DNA of 64,000 nucleotides from Hippopus hippopus (taxonomy: Eukaryota > Mollusca > Bivalvia > Cardiida > Cardiidae). The translations under genes were made by a program, and so were the position numbers. Under the pieces are notes generated by a model. The model did no database searches, was not told the DNA's origin, and was given only the letters and a program-made list of their open reading frames with translations. This document shows positions 27,381-39,819 of the stretch, piece by piece (the stretch's first letter is position 1; each line of letters starts with the position of its first letter). The stretch spans positions 5,789,501 to 5,853,500 of the forward strand of contig OX328108.1 in the NCBI GenBank assembly GCA_946811185.2. Direction: 5' to 3'.

Positions 27381-28070
27381 AATGGCCATGAGTGATCCAT
27401 GTGACGGATTTATGTCAAATGAAGGATATGTAGACTCAAATAATGGGATTTTTTTATCCATAATCGTTTTTTGGACGTTGAAAACAAAGAGAGTTCAGTG
27501 AGTTCAGTGAGTAACGAAAACTTTATTACTGTAAACAGAAACGAGCCAGAACAAGTACCGGTGATTATAATTCACAATACAAACAATTCATGAGCGATGG
27601 TGAATATGGGAAGCTCCCTTAAGATGGCAAATTATCTATTTTATTCAAACAAATGAACAATATTGGTCAAAGAGTTGAAGATTGTGTCTCTTTAACATAC
27701 AAAGTGAACTCATTGGAGTCATCGATACATGATCATGACAGACGATTGAAAAGGCTTGAATACAAGTCAATTGATCTCGAGGCTAGGTCACGTCGTAACA
27801 ATCTTCTTTTTGGTGGCATATCTGAACAGAAGGGTGAAGATGCTCACTCAAGGATCGCAACTTTTTTGAAAAACAACCTTGACATTGATCCATGTTCCGT
27901 TATTCCTCGAGCACATTGACTCGGTCCCTACACGAGATGTTATACCAGGCCAATAATTGTTTATTTCTTGGATACACGGATGTTAATCATGTACTGTCGA
28001 AAGCAAACAAATTGAGGGGCACAGACTTTTATATTAACCGGGACTTTCCCAGAGAATAAGTGAATACTCG
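27381..28070 (+). pseudogene. Degenerate non-LTR retrotransposon ORF1 fragment
   Basis: The frame at 27653-27919 has a coiled-coil region ending in LEARSRRNNLLFGGI, the usual junction between coiled coil and RRM in L1-type ORF1 proteins (compare QSMRNNLVFGNI in the ORF1 at 59517). Downstream, in shifted frames, near 28020-28060, are remnants resembling the ORF1 C-terminal segment (FYINRDFP). Stops and shifts throughout. Confidence 0.6.
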
Positions 28071-28299
28071 CAAGAAGCAAGTTCTTTCCGGCTAGCAAAA
28101 TCTACTTTGTTTATACCATATAGTGAAACCGTTACATTGTTACATATGACACTGGTTATTTACACAACGACTTTATATTTTGTACACAAGGAAAAGGCTG
28201 TTTTTGTTGAAAGAAGAAAACTCAATGTACAGTTACAATTTCCCTATCAATACATGTGTTTATTTGTAACATTCAGCAACAAATTTATTTCTAGCTTTC

Positions 28300-28575
28300 C
28301 AAAATTTGTGATGTAACAATTTCATTAGACAAATGGTTCCAGGTATTCACCACTCTATTACTATAACTGTAATTCTTTTTTCACACCATGGCTGAACTTT
28401 TTTTTGTAAAGTTTTAGGCAGCAGCATCCCGTCGGTTGATAATTTTTTTTTTGATGTTTTATCAATGCCATTTAATAGTTTGAATGTTTGAATAAGGTCA
28501 GCTCTCTCACACCTGTACTCTAACGTGGAAAGGCCTAGCTTTTTAAATATCTCACTGTACAGTACAGTTCTCGCG
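28300..28575 (-). pseudogene. Fragment of a CR1-like LINE reverse transcriptase C terminus
   Basis: Read on the minus strand, the segment encodes IFKKLGLSTLEYRCERADLI, followed by QTFKLLNG, the recognisable post-RT region of CR1/jockey-type LINEs (LxLxTLExRRxRxDLI). It is interrupted by a stop and truncated at both ends. It lies opposite and beside the ORF1 fragment, so separate insertions. Confidence 0.6.
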
Positions 28576-29268
28576 TTTTTTGCTATTTTCGCTCTCCGAG
28601 GTAGACTAAGCGCGCACCCAACGCGGCGATTTTTAACGACCCTATGACTCCGCCGCGATCAGACAGGTAAGTTTCTTTTCATTGTAGCAGATGATTCAAG
28701 AATGAACCGAAATTACGCACCATTTTACTCTTTTACAAAGCCGTATTACACGTATGTATCTACATGAGAATTTTTTTATATAAAAAAGAAAACATGATAA
28801 GTTGTCATCATTGCCAAGCGAATTATTCAACGGGCCTTCGACAATCATTACGAGTGATGTTCATTTTTCCTTAACTTTTTACCAAACGACAAAATTAACG
28901 ACTTGTCCAAATTGAAAAAAAAAAAAAAACATTTGCAGACCAAATTTTGAATCTCACTCAAAACATAAAACTTGTTTTCATAAGGTGGGAACATAGTAGG
29001 AAAAAGAAGAAAATGCTGGTTTGAGTCATAATGACAGCGCCGACATGTATCGTCAAAGAGAAATATTTCATGAGCTGCTCTTAGGCCTATACATGGATCA
29101 GTGGAAATCGATATTTGACCAATCAGGTCATCGCATTTATTTTACCCGACGTGCAGCCTTGTTGTCTGCTATTTCGGCTCCCAAACAAACGACTGTTAAC
29201 GTTGGAGGGGTGCGATAGTATTTATTTATTTTGTGTTTTAAACGTTTGAATTTAAGAAAAAGTTTAAA
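28576..29268. other. Non-coding, with short A/T runs
   Basis: It contains an A15 run near 28915 and part of a foldback repeat near 28985-29015. The 65-codon frame at 29021 is not recognised and is probably chance. Confidence 0.35.
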
Positions 29269-30415
29269 ATATGTGCTTTGCGAACGTGTACCGCTGACGT
29301 GAGATCACGCAGAGGCTGTAGACAAGTTTGAGTTATGATAATGATTGAAAATCGGACATATGTAAAGAGTTCTGATCAGCGCTACATTACAGAATGGATT
29401 AATTAATGCCATAGTTTTTTCCCCTCTAAAAGATTCTGAAAAAGACACAAATGTTTTAAAATGGAAAACAAAGGTAAAAATAGATCTATATGAAATACTA
29501 ATAAAAAGACAATACGTTTACTTGAATATCTAATCTTGTTCAATAACCTATGCACATCCAAAAAGTGGCACTTGTCATCATTGTTTCAGTTTGACGTTAA
29601 TCTTAACCCTTGCATGAAAAATATGCTGAATATGTAGATATAGATCAGATTGCAAATTACATGCAGTGAAGTCTTGGGTTTAAACTATCTAGTATTTACA
29701 ATAACCACATTGACGTGTAGGTCTTACTGTCTTCCTCACTAAGAGTAGATTTCAATTATAAAAAAAAAGGTCTAAATTCTGTACTGGTGAAAGATCAGCT
29801 CAATAGGCAACTTGTAACTTTTTCTTTTGACTGAGCCGTTTTAACCATTTACCACAGAAGCCCGAGTTTTAACGACCCTGAGAAAGCTTTTGAAAGCCTT
29901 GCGTAAAAACAGGGATCGTATATACACATAAGATCCCTGGTAAAAAGGAGAAAATGCCGGTAACATTCATTTTCTCCCTTTCTCACAGTGTTTTGTACTC
30001 TTTAAAAAAGCAAATTTCAATTGATGTGTCATTTATTTTGTTGTCTGCAATTGGTTTGAGCTTGGATTGTTCTAAAATTTTGTCATTTGGTGAAGAGTTA
30101 AAGTGGATTAGCACATCTGCCATGTCAAAGGGTGTGTCGGTAAACTGTTAACTGTTTGATTGCAAACAAATTTGCCGCTCTAATCAACTTGACCACCCGT
30201 TGTGTTCAGTATATCATAAGATAAAACAAACTACTGTCAATGATATTAACAAGTTTGCTAATTGACGACACACTTAACGCATTATAAAATCATCAGACAA
30301 CCCTTTTTTCTTAACCTGATATTGAAATTTTTTCATAAACTTACACCTCTCTGTAGAATCAGGCAATCTACAAATTTTTCGAAATCGGTTTATCTTATCA
30401 CCACGGATCCATGTA
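29269..30415. repeat. Right arm of the long inverted repeat
   Basis: Reverse complement, in order, of blocks at 8778-10081 (inner end gtgctttgcgaacgtgtaccgctgacgtgagatcac; outer end cttatcaccacggatccatgt). It carries a foldback repeat (about 29840-30100) absent from the left arm. Confidence 0.7.
29870..30100. repeat. Foldback repeat (family 1), inserted in the right inverted arm
   Basis: Core aaaaaggagaaaatgccggtaac and cattttctccctttctcac at about 29940-29985; flanks cgaccctgagaaagc and gttctaaaattttgtcatttgg as in other copies. A short extra stretch (acagggatcgtatatacac) interrupts the left side. Confidence 0.65.
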
Positions 30416-30559
30416 ATAGGTTTTAACTCTTGAGCTAATTTTTTCCCCTACTTATCATAACGATCACTAGCATACAAAATGTCAATTTTTACACATTGAT
30501 ATATCTACACATGTTCATTACAAAATAAGATTAATGAATCTCGCAGGACCGAATCATGC

Positions 30560-30840
30560 GAATGGATAAAATCAAACACCCTGGTTCTTCCGTGAGGGTT
30601 CTGGTTAAAAATCAACTCTTTACAAAGGCACAAACATGTATTCTTGTCCAAATTGAAAGCATATGCAGACGACAACTAAATGTAGCAGACGTGGCATTTG
30701 TCTTTAATATGAAAGAAAACATTCTGGGACAAGGAGGAGATGCTGTCTACTATCATTTTCTCCTTTCCTCACGTTTTCAAAAGACTTCTTCCCCAGGGTA
30801 GATAAAAATCAGGATTGTGTGGTTAGGACTTAAATCAAGA
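30560..30840. repeat. Foldback repeat (family 1)
   Basis: Core gggacaaggaggagatgctg and atcattttctcctttcctcac near 30727-30772; flanks attgaaagcatatgcagacgac and cagggtagataaaaatcagg. The rest of 30840-31565 is non-coding and shows nothing recognisable. Confidence 0.6.
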
Positions 30841-31564
30841 CTGAAAATCACAATATGCTAGGAAATCGAGGAAGAAAGGGTATTAAGTTTACACGACTTG
30901 CCAGCATGAATTTCAAAGTACGTCACACAGACTTTGTGTGCACAATGTTTCTAAGATGTTGACATCAAAGAAATGCCGGTCAAACTTCATCCTTCCATTA
31001 AACCTGACCATCCTAGATGCTTGTTTTTTTAACTGTTATTATGGCAATGTTTTTGTCGACATGCAGTGCAATTTTAAATTCGATTTGGTTTATTTTTCCC
31101 GGTCAGGTTTATAAGTAATCAGTGTCGCCATCTAGAATGCCCGCACCACTCCAAGTTAAACACAACTTTTATCATTTTTAGGATCGTAATAACTCAGCTG
31201 TACATAAGTGTAAGCAAAAATCTGGAAGTCAACTATAACTCTTGCGTACACTTCACATTAACAAAAAATGATTTTGCAGGCAATACAAAAAAGACAAAAT
31301 ATTGCAAAGTAAGGCCTGATATGGGTCAGAATATTTCACACATTGTCAGCGTGTTTCTATATCTAATATCATTTCATGTATAGTGTTGAGCACTATTCTC
31401 AACATGATTCCAGTCATCTCATGGCTGCCAGCTAGTGCATCTGCATCTCTTTTCCAGTACTTTGGAAAATTATTTTGCAAGACAATGAAGACACTGATTG
31501 CTGTCCTATACACAAATCGTAGAAACAATGCTCAGTTGTGAGATAAGAATGAATCTTGTCGTAA

Positions 31565-31990
31565 TGAATACACGGCGGGGAATCACGTGACACAACAACA
31601 ACAACAATGGCGGACATTTAAAGAAATTCCCCCGCTTCAGGTAAGAAAATCTTCAATAATTCCGTTAATACGTGACCGATTTGAATTTGGTTTGAAGCAG
31701 AGAAGGCGGAAAAACGCCAGGGATTTGTGGTTTGAGGTAGATCTTTTAACAACACCTGATAAAAAGTTATTGACGAACAAACATATTTTTACCCTGGATA
31801 ACGTTCACGTCGAAAATAAATAAAACACACAAACAGGCCACATTTCTTCTTTTAGTGCTTATTGTGTTCCCGTATGCATAAAATGTGGAGAGCATGAATA
31901 AAAAGTCTTGTCACTATCAATACTTTTTTATTTGAATACGATTTTCTAGGTAAACAACGTTATTTTCTAAAATGATATAGTTCACGTCAG
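31565..31990 (+). repeat. Conserved 'CAA-run' cassette, copy 1 (plus orientation)
   Basis: It begins cacggcggggaatcacgtgacacaac, then (CAA)n, ATGGCGGACATT and a splice-donor-like AG|GTAAGAAAA. Then come a Lys/Arg-rich open stretch (KQRRRKNARDL), taacgttcacgtcgaaaataaataaa, and two more TTCACGTCA-type motifs. Three further copies are at 37545-38010, 46050-46518 and 58660-59125. It could be a promoter plus first exon of a dispersed element; no known protein. Confidence 0.5.
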
Positions 31991-32199
31991 GAAATTTTTA
32001 TGATAACGTTCACGTCATAAGTAGAATATAGAATATACATATTTCATCATCTTAGTTGCGTCATGTTGTCTTGAATATCATTTTAATGCATATTTAAATT
32101 ATGAAATTGTCTTGATTTTAGCCATATTTAAATGTGTTACGTGTCGTATGTAGCTCTTTAAAGCATGTACAAAATGTATTCTTATTTAGTACTGATTAC

Positions 32200-32290
32200 G
32201 CGCTGGGGTCCTACTAAAATACGCCATGGAGAATTTATACGCCATGGAGAATTTATACGCCATGGATACGCCATGGGAGTTTTTGCACGC
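32200..32290. repeat. Short minisatellite ATACGCCATGGAGAATTT
   Basis: Three to four tandem or near-tandem units of tacgccatggagaattta / tacgccatgg, then gagtttttgcacgccacagctgttcc. Shorter versions occur at 39695, 48195 and 58110. Confidence 0.7.
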
Positions 32291-35200
32291 CACAGCTGTT
32301 CCATAGCAGTGAAATAATATATTAACTAGTAAAATATATTAATATATGCATTTTACATCACATATTAATGTTTCATCGATAGAAAAATCGTACTTTGCAA
32401 GATATTTGCCTTTGAAATTGTGATAAATAACAAAGGGAGACAACTCTTATGACATAAGTATGAGATATGAAACTTTGCTCGCCAGAGCAATAATATATCG
32501 ATTGAAAAGGACAAAAATTTATTATGATTGTGTAAATATGCTTCATTTCTACTGTGGTTCAATCTCAATGCGTAATATATCATAATTACTGTGAAATTTG
32601 TCTATCTTTACACACGAAGATCGGGAGATTACGTAGTTTCGGCACGCCATGGGAGAATTTCATCGCCACAACATTTCAAGTAAAACACAACGAGTAAATA
32701 ACCATAAATACTTGTTTTATTGGTTATAGATTACTACATCTTTAAATTTCAATAAGATTTATTTTGTATATTGCAAGAAATTTGGAATTACAAATTAACC
32801 TGCTCGACGAGTGAAACAAGGGAAGTAATACCGTATTTATTAACTGGGAAACAATCCATGTGTTTTCGAACACACAAGATATTCTTAATGTGTACTCAAT
32901 ATATCTGATTATAACCTACACTTTCTGAAACAAAACCTGAAATCATCTGACATTGAGAAAGAAAGCCTGTAAAAGCATCGTGGGAAAACGCCTTTCAAAA
33001 AATTCGTGCAAAAGTGAAAAATACTGGTAACCAGTATTTTCTCCTTTTTCCGCAATGTTTTCCTATATTCTCAAAACAAATTTTGATAGATATGCTTTTA
33101 ATTTCTTGTGTAAAGAACAAGACGAAATATTAGTTCTTTTCTTTATTAGTATTACAGATATCCATACTGTTGATAAAGAATTATTGCAAACAATACACAA
33201 ATCTAGCATATAGTCAAGTTAAATTTTGTATACATGATTTTGGAAATTTTACGAAAGGGAGGCAAAGTTCAAATACATTAACTTGACTGTTACACCTCAC
33301 AGCTGCTGAAGCTGGTGAAGGGATCTATTGCAGACAGTGTAGATTAAGATCAGAATCGTGTAGTGAGACAATTCACAGTCCGATCAGCATTATCCCTCCC
33401 CCCTCTTAAAAAGAAAGTAATAGATCTATTTGGATTTAATCTTTCGAATTTTATTTCAGTTATAACTGAAATAAAATTCTTGCATATACAGGCTCGTAGG
33501 AACAGGGGGGGGGGGGGGGGCTAGGGGGGCTCAAACCCCTCCCCCCAATAATTTTGAAAATCATAGTAACTAAAATATGAGTTTTTAGTGCAATGCAACA
33601 ACCACGCAAAAAATCTCAGTATTTCGAAGTTAGCCTCACCAATCTTGAAATGCTTCCTACGTGCCTGATATATATGCAAGAGAACCGTAATAATAACCTC
33701 TCAACATAGTTCAATAGTGGAAGACAGTTGTTTATTCAAAAGAATTCACAACAGTTAGCAACAAAGTGTTGAACGCTTAGCCATTTAATAATGTTTTCAG
33801 ACTCAACGTTACGACGAGGACGTAGCCTTTGCAGCCTAACCAAATGTTACTCGAAAATTTAGCGCTTTTGGAAGGATGGCAAATATCATAGCAAAAGGAG
33901 AAGATCCTGATAACCAGCATTTTCTCCGTTTTCCACAATATTTTCATAAGTTTCGTCACTAAGGGAATTTGGGAAAGTGTTTTTAGGGGTGTAATAGTCC
34001 AATCATTTTTATTTTTCGATGGTTTAACACAAGAGAGCGGATTCTGTCCAAAAGTAAGCCGAGCATTCCCCAATTTGCTCTCTCGTGTCTAGCCCAGATG
34101 ACCGAAATAAGGATGTAATGACTGTTGTGAAACCTAACGAATGTTATGACATTTGAAGACAATTGAAATGGAACAATTAAGCAGATAAAGGTAACAAAGC
34201 ACAATTCTGTGACAAAGCACCATATAGAAATGTTTTTTCTTCATCCGAGATAAATCGCACAAGGCGAACAGCAGATGAAGATTTATAACCCAATCGATTC
34301 TATAACGAGTCGAGGTTTTTACATTTGATCATATTTTAAGTACCTTTTGTTTTAATTTTGTTTTGATATCATAATTTATGTTTTCATTAAATATTTCCTC
34401 TGTTAACATATATAGTTGTTTTACTATTATTTTTATGCCCCCGCATCGATAGATCGAGGGCCATATAGTTTTTGGCCTGTCCGTTTCTTTGTGCGCAAAA
34501 ACTTTAAGATTGGCCACATCTTTTGATTGGTAAGAGTTAGGGCCTTCATATTTCACATGAGTATACCTTGTGACAAGACCTTTCTGTTGGTACCAAGTTC
34601 AAGGCCATCAGTCAAGTTGAAGGTCAAATATCAAGGTCATAGTTTTCGAAAAAATGGCCGTTGCGGGGGCATTAGTGTTTCACAAACACAGCTTGTTTTC
34701 TCATACTTTTCATTAACCCATAACCATTACACAAATTTTTCGACTTGCCCAAGTTGACAGCTTTTGCAGATAAACCAAATGTCAAGCCAAATGCTTGTCG
34801 AAAATTTAGCGCCATTGGAAGGATGACAAACATTATGGCAAAAGGAGAATATCCTGGTTACCAGCATTTTCCCACTTTCCCATAATGTTTTCAAAAGACT
34901 CGTTCTTCAAGAACTAAAATACGGGAAAATGTGTTAAAGGATCCATCGTGCAATCATTTTTCATTTTCGATGGTTAAACACAAGAGAGTGGACTCTGTCC
35001 AAAGTTAAGCCGAGCATTCCTCAATTTGCTCTCTCGTGTCGAGCAGATGACCTAAATAAGGATGTAATGTAACGATGTACTATGAAAGCTACTGAATTTT
35101 ATGACATTCAAACAATTAAGTAGACATGACATATGTAAAACGCATTTGTGTAATGACAGGCATCCGATATAAAACACACGAGGCGAGGCTGCAGATGCAA

Positions 35201-35330
35201 TAGAAGACAAAGCACTGTACAGAAATGTTTTTTTCTTCATCCGAGATAAATCGCACAAGGTGAACTGCAGATGAGGATAACCCTCTACCAATCGATTTAT
35301 TTTAGACTTTACCATAATTAAAGAGATGCA
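32290..35330. repeat. Diverged relatives of the 8.5-kb duplicated unit
   Basis: Segments match pieces of the unit in direct orientation but out of order: 32300-32760 (like 39780 plus 40830-41250), 32690-33410 (like 43660-44370), 33680-34260 (like 42690-43470) and 34740-35290 (like 42930-43470). Family 1 foldbacks lie near 32985-33055, 33885-33945 and 34838-34895; a family 2 remnant near 33330-33390; a G16 run near 33507. No gene. Confidence 0.6.
34435..34690. repeat. Dispersed repeat of the 'GGCCATATAGTTTTTGGCC' type
   Basis: cgagggccatatagtttttggcctgtccg, then gcgcaaaaactttaagattggcc and several aaggtca-rich lines. I recall this as a common interspersed repeat in molluscs. It contains no ORF of note. 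It lies between two foldback-bearing segments. Confidence 0.4.
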
Positions 35331-36411
35331 GACGACAACGGTTGTGATGAAAAGCAGTTCTCTGAAATTTTGTGAATGACTGTTACTTTTTTAAGCTTTT
35401 AAAACGTGTGTTTATACGATAAAAAGTTTTAAAAAACTGCAGTTCCATGAAACATTGTGGTAGAAATTTCTGGTAACCAAACGCTCTTCCTTAATGAAAA
35501 AGTCTGCAGACGACAAACAAAATCATTGCATACAGCCGACAGAGCAATAGAAGGTTTACTAACCGAAAAGGTGTGAAAGCACTAACTAAATGCTACTCAT
35601 TTATACCCAACTATACTCAAAGGCAAAAGAAAGTATACAGTTTTTGATCTCTCATAATTTTCTCATTTTTCATATTTTTGACCTGAAATCCTCAAAAACC
35701 CATTGCTACTAAGTTTGAAATGATATTCTGTCATTAATTTACAAATTGACACACTCGACTGGCTACAGTGCAGGTACATGTCAATTTTGTATATCTGCAC
35801 CTGCAACCTATTGGACAATCAACATATTGCTGGAAATCGGTATTTGGTTTCTAAGTCGATAATCTAAAAAAAACACAGCCTTTTCGTTTTTCTTTCGAAC
35901 AATGGAGCGGCTTTCAGAAGCCGATAGAAATTGTGTCATTAAGATTTTGGAAGCTGGTCGTTCAAGACCGGTCTGTAACTTGTTACTTGCAATGTACACA
36001 AGTCACGATTGATCGGCTGTGAAGGTGTTATGAGTTGAAGGAACTGCCGTCTGTTTGACCTGAAGTAATCATGTCGAAGTAAGACCGGTACATCGGGAGT
36101 TGGGGGTGGAATGATGCATAAAATCAACATTGCGAGGTCCTAGTGAATCACTTAAGTGAAAGTGAATCAGGGTGATGTGCAGTTTCTGCACTCAATCAAA
36201 TTTAGTCAAATTCGAAGCCATGAACATGGTTCTGAATCATTTGAGATCTGCAATCAATAAATGAGAATGAAATTTGGTAACATCACATGAAAGTGTCTGC
36301 AAATTAGGAGGAACTGCTTAAAAAGCATGCCAAAGAAAGTTAACTTGTCACAGATACCCATCCAGAGGCCTGATTATTGAAGCAAATTGAGTCTGACAAT
36401 ACTTTTAGAGA
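35331..36411. other. Non-coding host DNA
   Basis: No gene or structured repeat is seen. The short ORFs near 35808-36130 look like chance. Confidence 0.35.
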
Positions 36412-36445
36412 TTGAAATGGAAACGTCTTCTTGTCTTTAAAAGAA

Positions 36446-36652
36446 ATAGGGACCCGCATGGCTTATACGTAAAGAGTTCGATCCCGACCCAAGGTGTTCC
36501 GATCTCGTGCGAGTTTCCTTTGGCAAGACATTTGAGGGCCCGGTCGTAGATCGGTTAAACTCATGATGAACATGAATAGGTTTGATGAAGTGAGCTAATG
36601 TCGTGATAATGTTGAGAGCAAAGTGAAACACCATTTAGTCCATCAACCATTG
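36446..36652 (+). mobile_element. Decayed tRNA-derived SINE (in copy 1)
   Basis: B-box-like gagttcgatcccgaccc, body with cctttggcaagacatttgagggcccggtc, and a 3' part reading ataatgttgagagcaaagtgaaacacc (compare gttgaaagcggcgtaaaacacc at 6810). It starts the duplicated unit; an identical copy is at 44945-45151. Confidence 0.55.
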
Positions 36653-37462
36653 AAAACCCCGTCGTAACAAAAAAGTCTTTCACTAACGTTTGATAAATAA
36701 CTCCGTTGTTTTCTGTTAATAATGATGTATTGCTGACATTCTTTTTTAGTTTTGCCGTTTAAAAATGACTGGACTATCGCAAGAAAAAGATTGCAAGGGC
36801 TTAGCTTTAAATATTTTGCCGAAACAGCCAAAATTAGAAGGTGTATACTTTCTTTTGCCTCTGAGTATATTTTAATGTTTTTATTTGTGAAGGTTTTTGC
36901 ATTGCGCACTCTTTTTATTTGTCCCGATTTCTTTGCCACTTTTGTGGTGATAGGTATGGATAAATTTCCGTCTGTTCAATACATTAGACACTTTGTTTTC
37001 GGAAGTAGAGAGAAATTGATCTACGTTTTCATTATCGATCAATTCCATTTCCGAAGATGCAGTTTGTTCAAGTTTTAATGACTCATTTTTTTTTTTTTTT
37101 TCACCAAGAAAATTAGTTCTGATGCACAATCAATGTCTGACTGTGTATAAGACAATTGGTTTTCGAAAGTCGACACGTATCAATGAACGCTTGACTAAAA
37201 TACGTGCCATTATCTGGAAGCATATATATTTGGAAAAAGCCGTGCATAATCAAAATTTCACTAAATATATATACTCATTAATCAATTTCTTAACTGTTTG
37301 ATTAAGGTCAGGGGATTTTCCATAGAGACTAATCGAAACAGAAACATGTTGGCTTTATTTCTATATATAATAGTTAATAAATGCATATTAATTTATATCT
37401 GGTTATCTAAATCAATTCTACATGTTATATGATTCTGCAAGTTATACGGCATATTTGATTTA

Positions 37463-37490
37463 CTCTCTCTCTCTCTCTCTCTCTCTCTCC
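37463..37490. repeat. (CT)n microsatellite
   Basis: About 14 CT units. The second tandem copy (45963-45998) has about 18, and the inverted copy shows (GA)n at 59173-59204. Confidence 0.9.
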
Positions 37491-37544
37491 TTTCAAATCA
37501 CACCAGTATTCATGATAGAACTATTTTAATATGAAATGCTACTT

Positions 37545-38010
37545 ATGACGTGAACGTTATCATAAAAAATTTCCTGACGTGAACTATATCATTTTTGAAA
37601 ATAACGTTGTTTACCTAGAAAATCGTATTCTAATAAAGAATATTGATAGAAACAAGACTTTTCATTCATGCTCTCCACATTTTATGCATACGGGAACACA
37701 ATAAATGCACTAAAAGAAGAAAAGTGGCCTGTTTGTATGTTTTATTTATTTTCGACGTGAACGTTATCCAGGGTAAAAATTTGTTTGCTGGTCAATAACT
37801 TTTTTATCAGGTGTTGTTTAAAAGATCTACCACATCCAGCAAATCCCTGGCGTTTTTCCGCCTTCTCTGCTTCAAACCAAATTCCAATCGGTCACGTATT
37901 GACAGAATTATTGAAGATTTTCTTACCTTAAGCGGGGGAATTTCTTCAAATGTCCGCCATTGTTGTTGTTGTTGTTGTGTCACGTGATTCCCCGCCGTGA
38001 ATATCAATCA
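37545..38010 (-). repeat. CAA-run cassette, copy 2 (minus)
   Basis: Reverse complement of the 31565 cassette, ending at ttgttgttgttgttgtgtcacgtgattccccgccgtg. The three TTCACGTC-type motifs and the AATAAATAAA are conserved. The next copy is at 46050-46518. Confidence 0.6.
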
Positions 38011-39819
38011 TCGAAACGAGTTTTGCTGAGCTGGGATTCCGCGTCACAAGCCTGCATTACAAGCCAGCTAACGTGCTCGGCAGATTCAAGATCGGATATC
38101 GCGTTCTGAAATATCATGGGAGGTTTCTCAGCGTGTTAAACTTTCCAAAGTGTGAAGGGATATAAGGGTTTGATTAACAAAAGACGCGTGCAATTTGAAA
38201 AATAAAGATTATCAACCTCCAGATATGGCTGATCTTATTCTTAAGTAGGAAGATACATGTAGGTTAACTTGACCTTTAACCCTTCAACAGTCGACAAAAT
38301 TTTAAACTCAACAATATTGAAAGCATTTTGGCTCAAATAAGAAAAGTTGTAAAGGTTGGTATACATTGTGGGAAAATGTTAGCAACATTTTTTCCTTTAC
38401 CCCCAATGTTTTCCAAAGCTTTCTATCTTGGGGTCGTTTAGACTCCTGATAGTGTTGTAATGGGTTAACCAGCTGGGAAATATGAAATCTGTTTGTGCAA
38501 TGTAACTGGTTGTGTTTGTCTCCATGTACATGTGATAAAATGAAGAAGAGCATGTGATGATTGTTTTCGTTACTAAAGACTGGTATATCTATGATTACGA
38601 CCTACTATCTTTTTTTTTGTCTACTAGACAACATTTCGTCATTTTTCTAAAGAATAAAGGGTTAGTGTTTCATACACAAATGACACGTGTTACTCTTCAC
38701 CAGACCTCCAAATCTTAGCCATATCCAATTTTATACATTTGCATATGACTAAATGTAATTCAGACAATGAAATTTGTCTTACCAGTGGTTGAAAACGTTG
38801 TTGTCGGAGAAGCATCTGCTGATAATCAGCACATTTTCTTCTCTCTCACTAGTTTCTCGAGGCTCTTAAAACTTGGGATTATATGGTAAAGGGTTAACAA
38901 TATAAGGACAACACCCGCCGGTTTTTATTGCCAAATTTGGTTGTCGGGTGTAGATAGGCTTTAACCCTTAATCTGTACAGCATTGAATAAATGGAGATGA
39001 AACGTCTGTGGAGAAGACGAAGATTATGAACTTTTCACAATTGTTTTGAGTTAGAACATGTCTCAGAATATCAGAGTAAAAAAGATAAATTGCTTGTTAC
39101 CTGCATTCTCCTTTTTCCTCAAAGTTTTCAAAAGCCGAATAGTATTATTTGGTAAACGCTTAACACACCAAGTGCAGCTTAAATTCCTTTCAGTCTCGTT
39201 TACAGACGATGTAGATCAAGATCATGCTGCATGTTAAACGATCAAGATCATGCTGCAATTTAAACGCAATCTCTTACTACTATATGTACTGTGAGATATT
39301 GAAGCCGAGACAAGATTGAGATCTTTCAATTCTTGGTTCTTTGTATAGAGCGGTTATTTTTGTAGTGTTTTTTAGGATTAACTTGGGTAAAGCCTGTACC
39401 AGCGATCTAGGGTTGAAAAGAGCGTTAAAAAGAGCCCGAGTAAAAAGGTTTTTAAAACACCGTTGGGAAAGGAGGAAATGCTGTTAAGCAATATACCATC
39501 CCAGTTCCACGATATTGTCTACCTTTTTCAAAGAGAAACCCAATCATTTGAGACACAATGAATTTGTCGTCTGCAAATGCATACAAATTGAACAAGTCTA
39601 GAAATTTGTCGCCTTATTCAGATGTAGGATGCGGATAGCATAGGCTCCGCGGCAAGATTTGTTTGTAGGATGTATAATCGGTCCTACTAAAATACGCCAT
39701 GGAGAGTTTAAACGTCATGGATACACCACGGGAGTTTTTGCACGCCACAGCTGTTCCATAGCAGTGAAATAATTCATTACCTAGTTAAATATATTGAGAT
39801 ATGCATTTTACATCATATA

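Noticed and set aside
29021..29218. 65-codon ORF between LINE fragments and the inverted arm
   Set aside because: No recognised motif and no neighbouring exon signals; considered chance.
36643..37129. Overlapping ~100-codon ORFs on both strands, repeated at 45142-45676
   Set aside because: Repetition is explained by the segmental duplication; both strands are open, and neither product has a recognisable domain.
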